A DNA stretch of 64,000 nt from Streptomyces filamentosus (GCF_014654895.1 NZ_BNBE01000002.1:1550001-1614000), one strand, 5' to 3'; numbered from the stretch's first letter, positions 17,407 to 26,621 are shown. Translations and numbers: made by a program. The notes: generated from the letters alone by a model not told the origin.

Positions 17407-17882
17407 CCGGGGCCGCCCGGCCGACAGGCTCCCCCGGGCCGCCGGCTGCGCACGAGCCGCTCGGTGGCGGGATGGGCCTGCGGGAACGCTGGCGGGGCGG
17501 CTTGACGCCTTGTGCGCGTATACCTGGCAGGCCTGCCCCCGGGTATGGGCGGGCCGATCCCTGCCCGGACGACCCGGTGGTTGAAGAAGGCGACGGCGAC
17601 ACGCGCGAAGCCACTGCGGGCCTCATCCGTACATGCCGACGCACCGGCGGCTGACCGATGTTCCCGCAGGCTGATCGCCCACTCGGGGTCGGTGTCAGTG
17701 CTCCCCGCTACCGTTGATGATCCAACGGCTAGCCGCGTACTGCCGTCCGCCGTCGTCACTGGCGCCCCACGCCGCACGGTGACTTTGCCGGTCAAGGTCT
17801 CCCGGGGCCCGCGCTGGTCCCTGCCTGGTGTGAGTACTGACCGCCGACGGCAGCGTGGGGTCGTCGCGCCGAGGAGTACGTC
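17407..17882. other. intergenic region, no supported gene
   Basis: About 475 bp between lexA and the gene at 17883. Open frames are Pro/Arg-rich shadows without ribosome sites. The first 50 bp after lexA contain short G/C-rich inverted segments that could terminate transcription, but no clear hairpin with a T-run is visible. I could not place a promoter. Confidence 0.35.
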
Positions 17883-18722
17883 ATGCCGAAGAAACAGTCC
17901 ACCGCCGCCAAGAAGGCCCGCCGTGCCGCCCACCAGGGCGCGAAGTACACATCGGCTCTGCGCCAGCACCGCACACCGCGCCCCGCGACCGTCCGGCTGA
18001 CCCCGGGCGAGCGGGGCGCCCTGGAGATGTCACTCGACGGCCACACCCGCAGCGTGTACAACATGGACAGCCTGCGCAACAGCCTGTCCTGGACGGGCTG
18101 GGACGTCGCGGCCGGCCAGGACTTGCAGGACCTGTTTCCCGACGGCGGTCAGCTGCAGCTCATCCGCAGCGAGCGGGGCATGCTCGAGGACCAGGCCACG
18201 GAGCTGTGGGGCACGGTGCCCTTCCACCAGACCGCCGACGCCTACGCCCTGGCCGTCGTCGCCGCCATCCGGGGCCGCGGCGGCCGGATCGCCGACTGGG
18301 ACGTGCACGTCGATGAGGACCGCCGCATCTACATCACCCTCGGCGAGGACAACGAGGACCGCGAGCCGGGCGAAGACCAGCCGCTGCGCTGGGTGGTGGG
18401 GTGGATGGACACGAGCGGCTGGTTCACCTTTCGCGAAGCAGCACCGGACGAATCTCTCGGCAGTTGCCTGAGCGATCTGGCCTGCCCTGTCATGGCACTG
18501 CCGGAGGACGTCGCCGCCGAGGTCGCCCACCTGTGGGGAGGAGCACCCGTGGGTGAGCCGCTGCCGGGTCTGGAAGAGCCCGGCCGGAACTGGCGCCCGC
18601 CCCACGGCTATGTGCAGGACCCGCCGGTGACCGGAGACGCAACGGATGTGGTCCTGGACCTGGAACGGTCGCTGTCCGCCTACCTCCAGCACCCCGCAGC
18701 CGCCGGCATCCAGAACGCGTAG
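17883..18722 (+). CDS. hypothetical protein
   Basis: A 279-residue protein starting at ATG 17883. The N-terminus is Lys/Arg-rich (MPKKQSTAAKKARRAA), suggesting nucleic-acid contact. The middle is a mixed alpha/beta acidic domain (HVDEDRRIYITLGEDNED, RWVVGWMDTSGWFTFR) with several Trp residues, and the C-terminal region is acidic with SLSAYLQHPAAAGI at the end. I recognise no family with confidence. Proteins of this type are common on Streptomyces accessory DNA. It stands alone, with large gaps on both sides. Confidence 0.7.
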   Translation: MPKKQSTAAKKARRAAHQGAKYTSALRQHRTPRPATVRLTPGERGALEMSLDGHTRSVYNMDSLRNSLSWTGWDVAAGQDLQDLFPDGGQLQLIRSERGMLEDQATELWGTVPFHQTADAYALAVVAAIRGRGGRIADWDVHVDEDRRIYITLGEDNEDREPGEDQPLRWVVGWMDTSGWFTFREAAPDESLGSCLSDLACPVMALPEDVAAEVAHLWGGAPVGEPLPGLEEPGRNWRPPHGYVQDPPVTGDATDVVLDLERSLSAYLQHPAAAGIQNA

Positions 18723-19295
18723 CCGTACGGTCAGCCCTGACCCGGCGCGTTCCGGCCATCGAGAGCAGGACGCCGACCGCCGAGCCCAAGGCGTTCGGGA
18801 TCCATGGCGCACACACACGGCCGGCGTTCACCCTGGGTGCCGGGGGATCCGGCCCGCGACGCTGCTGAACAGCGCGGAGCGGGCAGGCTCCGGACGGCAG
18901 GAGGGCAGCACGGGCCTGAACCGGCCGAACCGATCAACCGCCAGAGAAAATACGCCAATCCGACTGAAATGCCCTCCCGTACGCCCTGTGATCATTAAGC
19001 TGGAGCGAACGAGCCCCGGCCGTCACGTTCCCCCGTGCATGACGGCCGGGGCCGTTGCGTGCCGACCGCGCCAGCCTTGCCGCCGCCTTCTCGCGGGGTG
19101 GCCGACAGAACGGAACGGTGAACAGCAAAGCCCGCGCTTCCGTGCCGGGGCCGAGGCCGGGTCGAGCACGCTCCCGGCAGCACCGGACCTGGTGCCACTG
19201 ACGAACTACCCTGACAGAGCTTTTCCCAGGGCGCCGGCTTTCGCGTCGCCAGCCGCCCCGCCCGGGCCCCTGCCGTCCCTCCGGAAGGAGTCCTC
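18723..19295. other. intergenic region containing a long perfect hairpin
   Basis: About 570 bp without a supported gene. A relatively AT-rich stretch at about 18940-19010 leads into the hairpin listed at 19013-19052. Open frames here are low-complexity shadows. Confidence 0.45.
19013..19052 (+). terminator. perfect 13-bp inverted repeat, terminator-like
   Basis: GCCCCGGCCGTCA at 19013-19025 is perfectly complementary to TGACGGCCGGGGC at 19040-19052, with a 14-nt loop. There is no T-run after it, which is common for Streptomyces terminators. It lies 290 bp beyond the upstream gene, so it may instead end a short untranslated RNA starting in the AT-rich stretch before it. Confidence 0.5.
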
Positions 19296-19505
19296 GTGGA
19301 ACAGTCGCCTGCCGTTGCCAACACGCTCGTCGTGCAAGACGAGATGTGGGAGCTGGTCAAGAACCTCGAGCACGCCACCGCAGTCTCCGAGCCGGCCTGC
19401 CCCGGGCCGAGGACAGCAGACATGCTCATGCGCCCGCGCCGCGACCTCGGCGCTCGCCTGATCCACATCCCCTTTTCAGCGCAACGCGCCAGCGACCCGG
19501 CCTAG
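19296..19505 (+). CDS. small hypothetical protein
   Basis: A 69-residue product from GTG 19296, with a strong GGAAGGAG ribosome site 6 bp upstream. The first 30 residues look well folded and acidic (VVQDEMWELVKNLEHATAV); the rest is basic and Pro-rich. No family is recognised. The ribosome site is the main support. Confidence 0.5.
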   Translation: MEQSPAVANTLVVQDEMWELVKNLEHATAVSEPACPGPRTADMLMRPRRDLGARLIHIPFSAQRASDPA

Positions 19506-19698
19506 TCCGGCCGGTCCGACCGCCCTGCTACGGACGACGCGGGCGGCGCCGAGCCTGGAGGCCATCGGCGGCGCTGCGACTGGCACGAGCCCGCCGGGCG
19601 GGACGCCACGGCAGTTCATCTCCCGCCCTGCGGCGCCGGGGATGTGGTGGCGCCCGCCGGGCGGAGAGCACTCTGGCGCGCGCCGGCCCACGCCGTAC

Positions 19699-20952
19699 AT
19701 GATCAGCCGCATGGGTAGGAGCGCCTGGGATACCGAGAGAAGAACCACCGTATGGGTCGACGACGGCGTCGAGGGCCTGCCGCCCGGCATGGCCGGCGGA
19801 CGCTATCGGTGCCGCGCCTGCGGCGAGCGGCTGATCCTCAAGGGGGCGCGCCCGAGCGCGAAGGTCCAGCCGCACTTCGCACACCGCAGCAACGACGGCT
19901 GCAGCAGACCGGAGCAGGAGGCGCTCCTGGATGCCGCCGACGAAGTTGTCATCCAGCTGCGGGAGCAGATCCACGCGCTTCCCGGTGTCACGCACTGCGT
20001 CACCGCCTCCCCAGGAGAGGACCCTGAGCACCCATCCGGTCTGCCGCCTGCCGTCCTGGCCCAGTGCGGGACCACGACGGTGGTGATCGAGGCGCCGTCG
20101 GCACTGCCAGGCCCGGAGGCGATCCGGCGCAGGATCCACGCGGTGCGGGATGAGCACGCGGGGGCCGCGCATGTGTGGTTCCTCAAACGCGACCTCGCCC
20201 AGTTCCAGCAGCTTGCCCCGCACCCCGTGTGGCTGCGGGGGCAGAAGGCACTGCACGAGCAGGTGGCGCCCAACGAGCGGCAGAAGGCCATCAACGAGGC
20301 CGGCGGCCACGTGTACTGGCTCGACGGGAAGGCAGTCCTCGTCCCCTACGGCATCCGCCGATTCCAGCACCCGGTACAGCCAGGCCAGGACTGGACGAAC
20401 TGGGAGTGGCGGTCGGACCCCCGCGACGACTGGCGGATCAGCAAACCGCGCCCGGCCTTCGACGCCGACACCTGGGGCCTGGTGCCGGTCGCGTTCGTCT
20501 CGCTCACCCGTACCCGGGGCGCGTTCCGGCCCGTCGACGCCTACCAGGTGATGGACGACCTCTACGCCGCCCAGGAGCGCCGGATCAGCTGGCGCAACGA
20601 GCACGCGCGTGCGGTCTACGCCGCGCGCGCCACGCCGCCCGCAGAACCGGAAGCAGAAGTCGAGCCACAGCAGTCGCCCGCGCCCTCGCCCGTCGCGGTC
20701 GCGGATGGGGAGGCCGCCGAACTGCGCACGCCCCCAGAGCCCGAGCCGGAGCCGGAGCCCGCCTCCCTGCCGGCGACGGGGGCGGCGGAGCACCCGGCCG
20801 GCGCGATGCCGCCCGCGGGGACCGGGACGTCAGCGGGCATCGTGCCGCCTCCGCGGCCAATCGGTCCTCCGCCGCCCGTGTCGGCTCCGTCGGCACCCGT
20901 GCCCGCGCCCCGACTGTGGCAACGGCTGGTCCGGCTCGCCCGGCGCCGGTGA
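19699..20952 (+). CDS. CoiA-like competence-family protein
   Basis: About 417 residues from ATG 19699; 19711 or further upstream are also possible and none has a convincing ribosome site. The N-terminal zinc-finger-like motif GGRYRCRACGERLILKG is followed by PHFAHRSNDGC, the arrangement that opens CoiA-family proteins. A nuclease-like region follows (TTTVVIEAPSALPG, AHVWFLKRDLAQF, HVYWLDGKAV). The last 110 residues are Pro/Glu-rich and probably disordered, with a basic C-terminus (WQRLVRLARRR). CoiA proteins act in processing incoming DNA in transformable Firmicutes; the role of actinobacterial members is unknown. Confidence 0.7.
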   Translation: MISRMGRSAWDTERRTTVWVDDGVEGLPPGMAGGRYRCRACGERLILKGARPSAKVQPHFAHRSNDGCSRPEQEALLDAADEVVIQLREQIHALPGVTHCVTASPGEDPEHPSGLPPAVLAQCGTTTVVIEAPSALPGPEAIRRRIHAVRDEHAGAAHVWFLKRDLAQFQQLAPHPVWLRGQKALHEQVAPNERQKAINEAGGHVYWLDGKAVLVPYGIRRFQHPVQPGQDWTNWEWRSDPRDDWRISKPRPAFDADTWGLVPVAFVSLTRTRGAFRPVDAYQVMDDLYAAQERRISWRNEHARAVYAARATPPAEPEAEVEPQQSPAPSPVAVADGEAAELRTPPEPEPEPEPASLPATGAAEHPAGAMPPAGTGTSAGIVPPPRPIGPPPPVSAPSAPVPAPRLWQRLVRLARRR

Positions 20953-21099
20953 GCACGGGGACGGCGGCCCGTTCTGGCGGGCTGACGGCCACCCGGGAGC
21001 GCCCGGCCGTTCGGGTCCGGTCCGCAGTGCGACCAGACCTGACCCGGGCGGATGCCGTTGGGTACTGTCGGCCCAGGCAGCCAGGGAGGGCAGGCGGAG

Positions 21100-22437
21100 A
21101 TGACACACGCCCGGTGGGGGACGGCGATCGCATCACTGCGCGCCCAGGGTGAAGCCGTACGCGAGGCACGCCGCCGTGCCGAGGAGTTCATGGACGCCCT
21201 CGCCGACGACCTCACGGACCCCGGCGAGCACCGGGATCGGCTGGCCACGGCGAAGGCCGTGTGGCAGGTGTGCGAGGCGGATTACCTCCGCTGTGCCACC
21301 GCCCTGCTGCGCGCCCATCTGTCCCGGGACCGGCCGCCGCTGCGCAGACCGGTTGCGGTCGTGTGGCCGCGTCCGTGGCGACACATGTGGAGGCAACACG
21401 CGCACGATCGCAGCGGCGGTGTGTGGCGGGCAATCCCCCGAGCATCGCTGCTCTCCCAGGCCGAGGCCGCCGGCCACGACGAGATCCTCGTGGACGTCAT
21501 CGAAGCGATCAGGGATCTGCAGGCAAGTCACCACGCCCACCGCACCAGCCGCCGGTTGTACGAGCGTTACATCCCCGACCGCTCGTCCCGCTCGTCCCTC
21601 GGGTTCTCCGACGGCCGCACGGCACGAACGCTGCCGGGGTTTCCCGATCCGGGCCACTGGGTCAACCAGAACTTCGCCCGCGGTGACGGCTGGCGCATCC
21701 AGCCGGGCCGCGAGGGCACCCTGCGCACCCTGGAGGACAACGAGCGTGCCGTGCACGAGCGGGTGGAGGCGTTCGGTGCCACAGTGCTGCAGCTGCTGCA
21801 GCACCATCACGGGCCCGCGGCCCTGGAACGGTCTGCCCGTCTCAAGGGCGCGGCCCGCTGGATCGGCCGGGAGCAGCAGGCGGTGCCCCGGCTGACGCCG
21901 TGGCCGCAGAAGCTGACCGCCGTCCAGGGGGTCACCCTCGTGGTACTCGGCTGGCTGGTGCTCGTGCTCGCCGCGATCCCGTTGTCGGTCGCCTTGAAGG
22001 CCCGGGTGCTCACCGATCACCTCAAGCCGATACTGCTCAGCGCTTTCGTTCTGGCAGGGATCGGCGCCTACAGGGTCCACCGGGCCGGGCCGCGCCTGGT
22101 GCGGCTGCCCGGCCGGACGATCGCGTTGACGGGTGCTGCCGCGGGGGTGGCGGCCTACCTGGTGATGCAGCTGCAAGGGCCGGTCGCGGGCTACTTCTTC
22201 GCGGGCCCGTTCGAGCGTTACGAGCGTGAGTTCAGCGACGGTTGCCTGGCCGCCAGTCCCTACCGCCACGACGCGATCCAGTCCGAGGTCGCGGGCAGGA
22301 CCCTGGTGATCCGCCCGATCAGCGGGGGTACGACGCTGCGCCTCGGCCCGGCCGAGGAGGGCGGGACACACCCGCTCCGGCCGCGTGACCACCGCACCCG
22401 CGAGGTCTTGGAACGGTACGGCTGCCAACTGCCCTGA
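21100..22437 (+). CDS. hypothetical membrane protein
   Basis: A 445-residue protein starting at ATG 21100 behind GGGAGGGCAGG. The first 280 residues are soluble, helical and Arg/His-rich (ATAKAVWQVCEADYLRCATA, AHRTSRRLYERYIP). Three hydrophobic helices follow at about 288-312, 322-340 and 350-370, then a C-terminal domain of about 70 residues with FERYEREFSDGCLA and GRTLVIRPISGG. I do not recognise a family. The layout suggests a cytoplasmic N-terminal domain tethered to the membrane. Confidence 0.65.
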   Translation: MTHARWGTAIASLRAQGEAVREARRRAEEFMDALADDLTDPGEHRDRLATAKAVWQVCEADYLRCATALLRAHLSRDRPPLRRPVAVVWPRPWRHMWRQHAHDRSGGVWRAIPRASLLSQAEAAGHDEILVDVIEAIRDLQASHHAHRTSRRLYERYIPDRSSRSSLGFSDGRTARTLPGFPDPGHWVNQNFARGDGWRIQPGREGTLRTLEDNERAVHERVEAFGATVLQLLQHHHGPAALERSARLKGAARWIGREQQAVPRLTPWPQKLTAVQGVTLVVLGWLVLVLAAIPLSVALKARVLTDHLKPILLSAFVLAGIGAYRVHRAGPRLVRLPGRTIALTGAAAGVAAYLVMQLQGPVAGYFFAGPFERYEREFSDGCLAASPYRHDAIQSEVAGRTLVIRPISGGTTLRLGPAEEGGTHPLRPRDHRTREVLERYGCQLP

Positions 22438-22512
22438 CTCCGCCGAGCCTGCCCCCGCTGAAGGCGGGTGGGCGGGGCCCGGGGGTCCTCCTCACCGAAG
22501 GGACGTCACATC

Positions 22513-22940
22513 GTGCTGGACTATGCCCGGTTCGTCGTCGACGACGGGCGGCATGAGCCGCAGTTCGTCATCGACGAGGACGCCTCCGCGGCTGCCGGCG
22601 AGGCCCAGCACCGGGCGCTGTGCTCGTGCGGCCGTCTGCCTCCCCACCGTCCAGGTACACCGCAGCAGGCGTGGGCGGCGTATGTCGCTCACGCGCGGCG
22701 CTGCCTCGGGCCCGCGTCCCGGGTATCGCTCGGCATGCGGGTCACCCTGCTGTTCCTGGGCTGCATGGTGCTGTGGGTGCCGGATGGACCGGCGCCGTCT
22801 CGGTCCCGAACACCCTGGACCTTGCCGGTGGGGCGGACCTGGCGGTGCGTGCGGCCGGGCTGCTGGTCGGCCTCGCATCTGCCAGCCTGCTCATGGTCGC
22901 GATGCGCCGCTTCATCGTGCCGATGCGCGCCGATGGCTGA
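22513..22940 (+). pseudogene. small two-helix membrane protein, frameshifted
   Basis: The gene starts at GTG 22513 (VLDYARFVVDDGRHEPQ) and reads well through a CSCGRLPPH motif and a first hydrophobic helix (MRVTLLFLGCMVLWV). At about 22775-22790 the coherent reading jumps to another frame: GWTGAVSVPNTLDLAGG, then a second helix (AAGLLVGLASASLLMVAM) and a basic end (RRFIVPMRADG). One indel separates the halves, so it is either a young pseudogene or a sequence error. Without the shift the product would be about 142 residues with two membrane helices. Confidence 0.6.
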
Positions 22941-23046
22941 ACCAAGGACGGCCCAGAGGTAGTTGGTGCTGCCCGGCGCAGCAGTGGACCGGACCGCGCA
23001 CAAGCGTGCCGGAGTACCGTGGTGGGATTTGCCCAGGAGGGACGGG

Positions 23047-23438
23047 ATGACGGACCTGGTGCTGTACGGCGTCGCTGTACAGGAGGACGAGTTCGCTGAC
23101 GAGCGCGTCATCGCCTCATCCTACGACCGCGCGGAGAACGTTGCTGGTGCTGGGCGTTGCCGGTAGCGGCAGGCGACCCACCTCCGCCTGCGCGGAGAGA
23201 ACTTCTTGGGCTGGCACGCGTAGTCGTACTCCTGCGGCCCACCTCCGCTCGCGCGGAGAACGTGATGCTGACTGTACTGGGTGCACGTCAGCCTAGTGCG
23301 ATCATCGCGCAGGAGGAGGTGCTCAACGCGCTGCGCGAGGCGCCGTTCTCCCGCCGGTACCTGGTCGAGCACACAGCCGGCGGATGGGTCGAGACCCAGC
23401 CGTCGTGCGGCCCCATGAGCGCGGCACCCGAGACGTGA
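23047..23438 (+). pseudogene. small hypothetical gene split by a 122-bp insertion
   Basis: ATG 23047 follows a strong GGAGGGACGGG ribosome site. The reading MTDLVLYGVAVQEDEF ... SSYDRAENV runs to about 23140, then ends at a stop (23164-23166) after seven unrelated codons. A second coherent stretch in another frame starts at 23251 and reads ARAENVMLTVLGARQP, EEVLNALREAPFSRRYL and GGWVETQPS to the stop at 23436-23438. Removing exactly 122 bp between the two copies of CGCGCGGAGAACGT (23128 and 23250) joins the halves in frame into a protein of about 89 residues ending PMSAAPET. The insert is described under the CRISPR entry. Confidence 0.65.
23112..23261 (-). CRISPR. degenerate type I-E-like CRISPR mini-array (three repeat-like copies)
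   Basis: Three related segments end in GCGGAGAAC or GCGGAGAGAAC: about 23112-23139, 23173-23202 and 23234-23261. The second and third share CCCACCTCCGC...GCGCGGAGA(GA)AAC and can form a CTCCGC/GCGGAG stem. Read on the minus strand the third begins GTTCTCCGCGCGAGCGGAGG, closely resembling known Streptomyces type I-E repeats. Intervals are 33 and 31 bp, and the overall offset is 122 bp, i.e. two 61-bp units. The first copy matches only in its last 14 bp. No cas gene is in the window. Short length and divergence keep confidence moderate. Confidence 0.5.
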
Positions 23439-23599
23439 ACCGGCCGACGGACTAAGGCTTCCCGCACCGGCGAAGAGCGTGCCCCTCCACGGGCGGGGCA
23501 GTCAGCGCCGTGGGCCGGTTCTCGGCGCCGTCCCGGGGGATGACCTGCTGCGGCTGGCATGATCGCCAGTAGGTGCCGCCTGCTGCGCGCGGCCGCTCT

Positions 23600-25006
23600 C
23601 TACGACGGCACCGTGGCCAGCTCGGCGCCACCGGTCTCCCACGCCGCCTCGTCGGCCACGATCGGCCCGTGCTTGCGCTCCAGGTCGTTGTAGGCGCTCC
23701 GTCCCGACCCCTCCTTCTGGTATCCGGCCCACCGGGTCAGGTCCTTGCGGGTGAGCTCGACGCCCGCCTTCTGGTGCGCCAGGTATATCCGCTCGGCCCG
23801 CTGCTTCTTGCTCTCGTTCGCCGGAGCAGGTCCCAGTTCGATCGTCGGCGGCGGGGCGGCGGGATCATCCCCCTCGTCGGAGTCTTCCTCGTCTTCTGCG
23901 GGGTCTTCCTCGTCTTCGGTCTCGTCCACGTTGGCCTGGCCCCCGGCCGTGTGGCCGGCCTGCCCCGTGTCGGGCTCTCGCCGCTCAAGAGGGTCTTCGG
24001 CTTCGGCTGCTTCGGCTTCCTGCTCTGCCGGTGTGCCGTCGGCGAAGAGGTCCTCGCGCGGGTGCTCGAGCAGCGGCTCCTCCGCAGGCTCGGTGCCGGC
24101 TCGTGCGCGGTCCGTCGGCGGGCACTGCGCGCGCTCGTGCTCGGCGGCATCCTCCGGCTGTGGCGACGCCGAGGAGGATGCCGCCAGGGCAGGCGGATGG
24201 CCGGCCGGCACCTTCTTCAGCACGACCCCCGGCGTGGTGGGCACAGTAGGCGCGGACTGCGCGGCCAGGTCCTCCGGCTCCGGACGGCGCAGTTCTGCTG
24301 CCGGACGGACGGCGTATCCCAGACGGCTGCGGCGCAACGGCCGCAGCTCGTCGCGTGTGGCCTTCCTCCGCCAGCGCCAGCCGTAGGCGTCCTGCAACTC
24401 CCGGCGGTAGTCGAGCTTCTCCTGGTACAGCGCCAGGGCCACCTCGTACGAGGAGATCGTGCTCGGCCACAGCTTCCTGCTGCGCCAGATCAGCCAGGTC
24501 GACCAGGGGGCGAGAAGCCACCGGCCCAGCGAGAGCGCATAGTCCTCTCGCCCTTCCTCGCGCGCCGTCGCGACGGCGACCGCATGCCGGACCGCCTCCG
24601 TGATCGCGATGAACAGCAGCGGGATCACCGCATGCATAAAGGAAGCGAGTATGTCCGGGTAAGACGAGAACGCGTTGAATGCAACCGTTGCCACGGTCAG
24701 CAGCCAGGCGATGTGCCGCAGGAGCGGATACCGCAAGTCGACCCAGGTCAGGGCGAGATCGAGGGCGAGCATCGTGATGATGCCAATATCGACCCCAAGC
24801 GGAAAAATAGTGGCAAACCAGCCGAAACCCTTCTCCTCGGCAAGGTCGCGTACGGCCGTGTAGGAGCCGACGAAGCCGGTCAGGGCGATCAGCAGGGACC
24901 CGAACCCGATGATCCCGAAGGTGATGCGGCGGCCACGTGTCCACACGACTCGGCGACGGCCGCCCCCGACCGCCCCCGCATTCCCGAGATCGGCGGTGAT
25001 CGTCAT
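23600..25006 (-). CDS. DUF2637 protein (SpdB-like plasmid spread protein)
   Basis: A 468-residue protein with ATG 25006. The N-terminal third has four hydrophobic helices (RRITFGIIGFGSLLIALTGF, FPLGVDIGIITMLALDLALT, AWLLTVATVAFNAFSSYP, AVIPLLFIAITEAVRHA) of the DUF2637 family, which includes Streptomyces proteins linked to plasmid spread and pock formation. A basic region follows, then about 150 residues of Pro/Glu/Asp-rich linker, and a C-terminal domain like a replication-initiator or regulator winged helix (ELTRKDLTRWAGYQKEGSG). It is transcribed opposite to its neighbours. Its presence supports a conjugative element origin. Confidence 0.85.
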   Translation of the reverse strand: MTITADLGNAGAVGGGRRRVVWTRGRRITFGIIGFGSLLIALTGFVGSYTAVRDLAEEKGFGWFATIFPLGVDIGIITMLALDLALTWVDLRYPLLRHIAWLLTVATVAFNAFSSYPDILASFMHAVIPLLFIAITEAVRHAVAVATAREEGREDYALSLGRWLLAPWSTWLIWRSRKLWPSTISSYEVALALYQEKLDYRRELQDAYGWRWRRKATRDELRPLRRSRLGYAVRPAAELRRPEPEDLAAQSAPTVPTTPGVVLKKVPAGHPPALAASSSASPQPEDAAEHERAQCPPTDRARAGTEPAEEPLLEHPREDLFADGTPAEQEAEAAEAEDPLERREPDTGQAGHTAGGQANVDETEDEEDPAEDEEDSDEGDDPAAPPPTIELGPAPANESKKQRAERIYLAHQKAGVELTRKDLTRWAGYQKEGSGRSAYNDLERKHGPIVADEAAWETGGAELATVPS

Positions 25007-25303
25007 GGACCCATGCCCCCTTCGTCGTGCCCGTGCGCTCGGCGCTGTCGCCTATAGAGGTGCGATCAGCCGCCGCCGTGTGACACTCCGCCCCTCCGCG
25101 GTTCTCGGTGATCGCGCTTCTGAATCTGAACGGTAGGAGCGCCGCCCCAGCTCATCCACCGCGATCAGGGCCCTTGCTCGCGCCGTGACCTGGTCGTTGC
25201 CTTCGACCTGGTCCCCGATACCCCGTCGAACCGTAGGGGCGGCTCGCATAGGCTCCGAGATCCCGGCATATGCCGGGGCAGAACGACACCGGGAGCCGCC
25301 GTG

Positions 25304-26008
25304 ATGACCGCGCTGACCACGACCGTCGCTCTTATCGCCGGCGCCCTGGCCGGCACCGTCGCCCGTCCGCTGCTGTTCACCAGGACCGTTCCCGCCGGCG
25401 CACCGCTCCGGCACGCCTGCCCCTCGTGTGGCGCACCAGCCCCAACGGCCATCCGGCTCCTCGCACCGCCCCGAGACCGCTGTGCGTCATGCCGCACGCC
25501 TTGGTATCCGGCCCGCGGTCTCCCCGAGGCCATGACCGCGCTCGCCTTCGCCCTCGTCGCCACCACCGGCCTGACGGGCTGGCTGGCCGCTGCGCACTAC
25601 TGGATCGCCGCCTGCGGCACCGCGCTCATCCTGATCGACGCAAAGGTGCACCGGCTCCCCAACGTCCTCACCGTTCCCGCCTTCGCCGGGACAATCACCC
25701 TGCTGGCAGCCGCAGCAGCGGCCGGAGAACACGGCAGCTTCGCCCGCTCCCTTGCCGCTGCAGCCGCGCTCAGCTCAGCGTTCGCCCTCATGACCTTCGG
25801 CGGCATCGGACTCGGCGACGTGAAACTCGCCCCCACACTCGGGGCCCTGCTCGGCTGGCACAACTGGACCACCGTGTTCCTGGGCACCTTCACGATGTTC
25901 GCCCTCGGCGCCGTAGTGAACCTGCTTCAGGGGCGCACCCGCGGTCGCATCGCCTTCGGCCCTTACATGATCATTGGTGCGCTCGGCGTGTCGGTCTGCG
26001 TGTCGTAG
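25304..26008 (+). CDS. prepilin peptidase (A24 family)
   Basis: A 234-residue membrane aspartic protease; ATG 25304, with GTG 25301 possible. It has two CxxC motifs (HACPSCGAP, RCASCRTPW) of the N-terminal zinc-binding region, then several membrane helices. The catalytic Asp residues sit in LILIDAKVHRLPN (Asp112) and GIGLGDVKLAPTLGAL (Asp172), the family's GxGD signature. It should cut the class III leaders of the pilin and TadE/TadG proteins encoded at 10-11.7 kb. Its distance from that operon is notable but not rare. Confidence 0.92.
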   Translation: MTALTTTVALIAGALAGTVARPLLFTRTVPAGAPLRHACPSCGAPAPTAIRLLAPPRDRCASCRTPWYPARGLPEAMTALAFALVATTGLTGWLAAAHYWIAACGTALILIDAKVHRLPNVLTVPAFAGTITLLAAAAAAGEHGSFARSLAAAAALSSAFALMTFGGIGLGDVKLAPTLGALLGWHNWTTVFLGTFTMFALGAVVNLLQGRTRGRIAFGPYMIIGALGVSVCVS

Positions 26009-26192
26009 CCCCCTGGCGACGGCCGGCGCCACCCAACTCACGACCCTGCCCCGGGTGCCGGGACTCACCGACCGTGCACCAGGGCGGACGCCGGCGGCTG
26101 TGGGACGGACTCAATCGCATCCGTACCTGGCTCACCGTCGACGGAGACCTCCCCATCCGCGGAGCCAAGGTGACCATCGTCCCGACGCCGCC

Positions 26193-26621
26193 GCTCAGTA
26201 CTGTGTGGCCGCGTGCGGGGTCGCGCTGGCGCTGATCGACCTCGCCGTACAACGGCTCCCCGACGTCCTCACCCTTCCTGCCTGCGGCGGGGCACTCGCC
26301 CTGCTCACCGCGGCCGCGCTGGCGGGCGAGCCGGGGAGCCTGGGCCGCGCAGCGGCCGCCGCCGCCGTACTCACCGCCGTGTTCCTCCTCATGGCGTGCG
26401 CCGGTGCCATGGGACTCGGAGACGTCAAGCTCGCCCCGGCCATCGGGGCGCTCCTGGGCTGGAACAGCTGGACGGTCCTGTTTCGGGGAGCGGCTGCGGG
26501 CTTCATCGTCGGTGCCGTCTCGGAGGTGGCGCGGATGGCGGCTGGCCGCGCCCGCCGCTCGCACGTCTCCTTCGGCCCCTACATGGCCATCGGGGCCTTG
26601 GCGGTCTCCGTCACGTCCTGA
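26193..26621 (+). pseudogene. second prepilin peptidase, N-terminally truncated
   Basis: From about 26193 the reading aligns with the middle and end of the upstream peptidase: YCVAACGVALALIDLAVQRL, ... GAMGLGDVKLAPAIGALLGW ... FGPYMAIGALAVSV. Both catalytic Asp residues are kept, but the zinc motifs and first helices are missing; a GTG at 26205 lies in frame. The 180 bp before it carry an unrelated coherent fragment in another frame (DGLNRIRTWLTVDGDL, RGAKVTIVPTPP). This looks like a tandem duplicate whose 5' half was replaced. Function is unlikely. Confidence 0.7.

Noticed and set aside
17337..17969. 210-codon minus-strand frame in the gap after lexA
   Set aside because: No ribosome site, mixed composition, and it overlaps both flanking genes antisense.
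23573..25057. 494-codon + strand frame
   Set aside because: Shadow of the DUF2637 gene on the other strand; Arg/Leu-rich and without family features.
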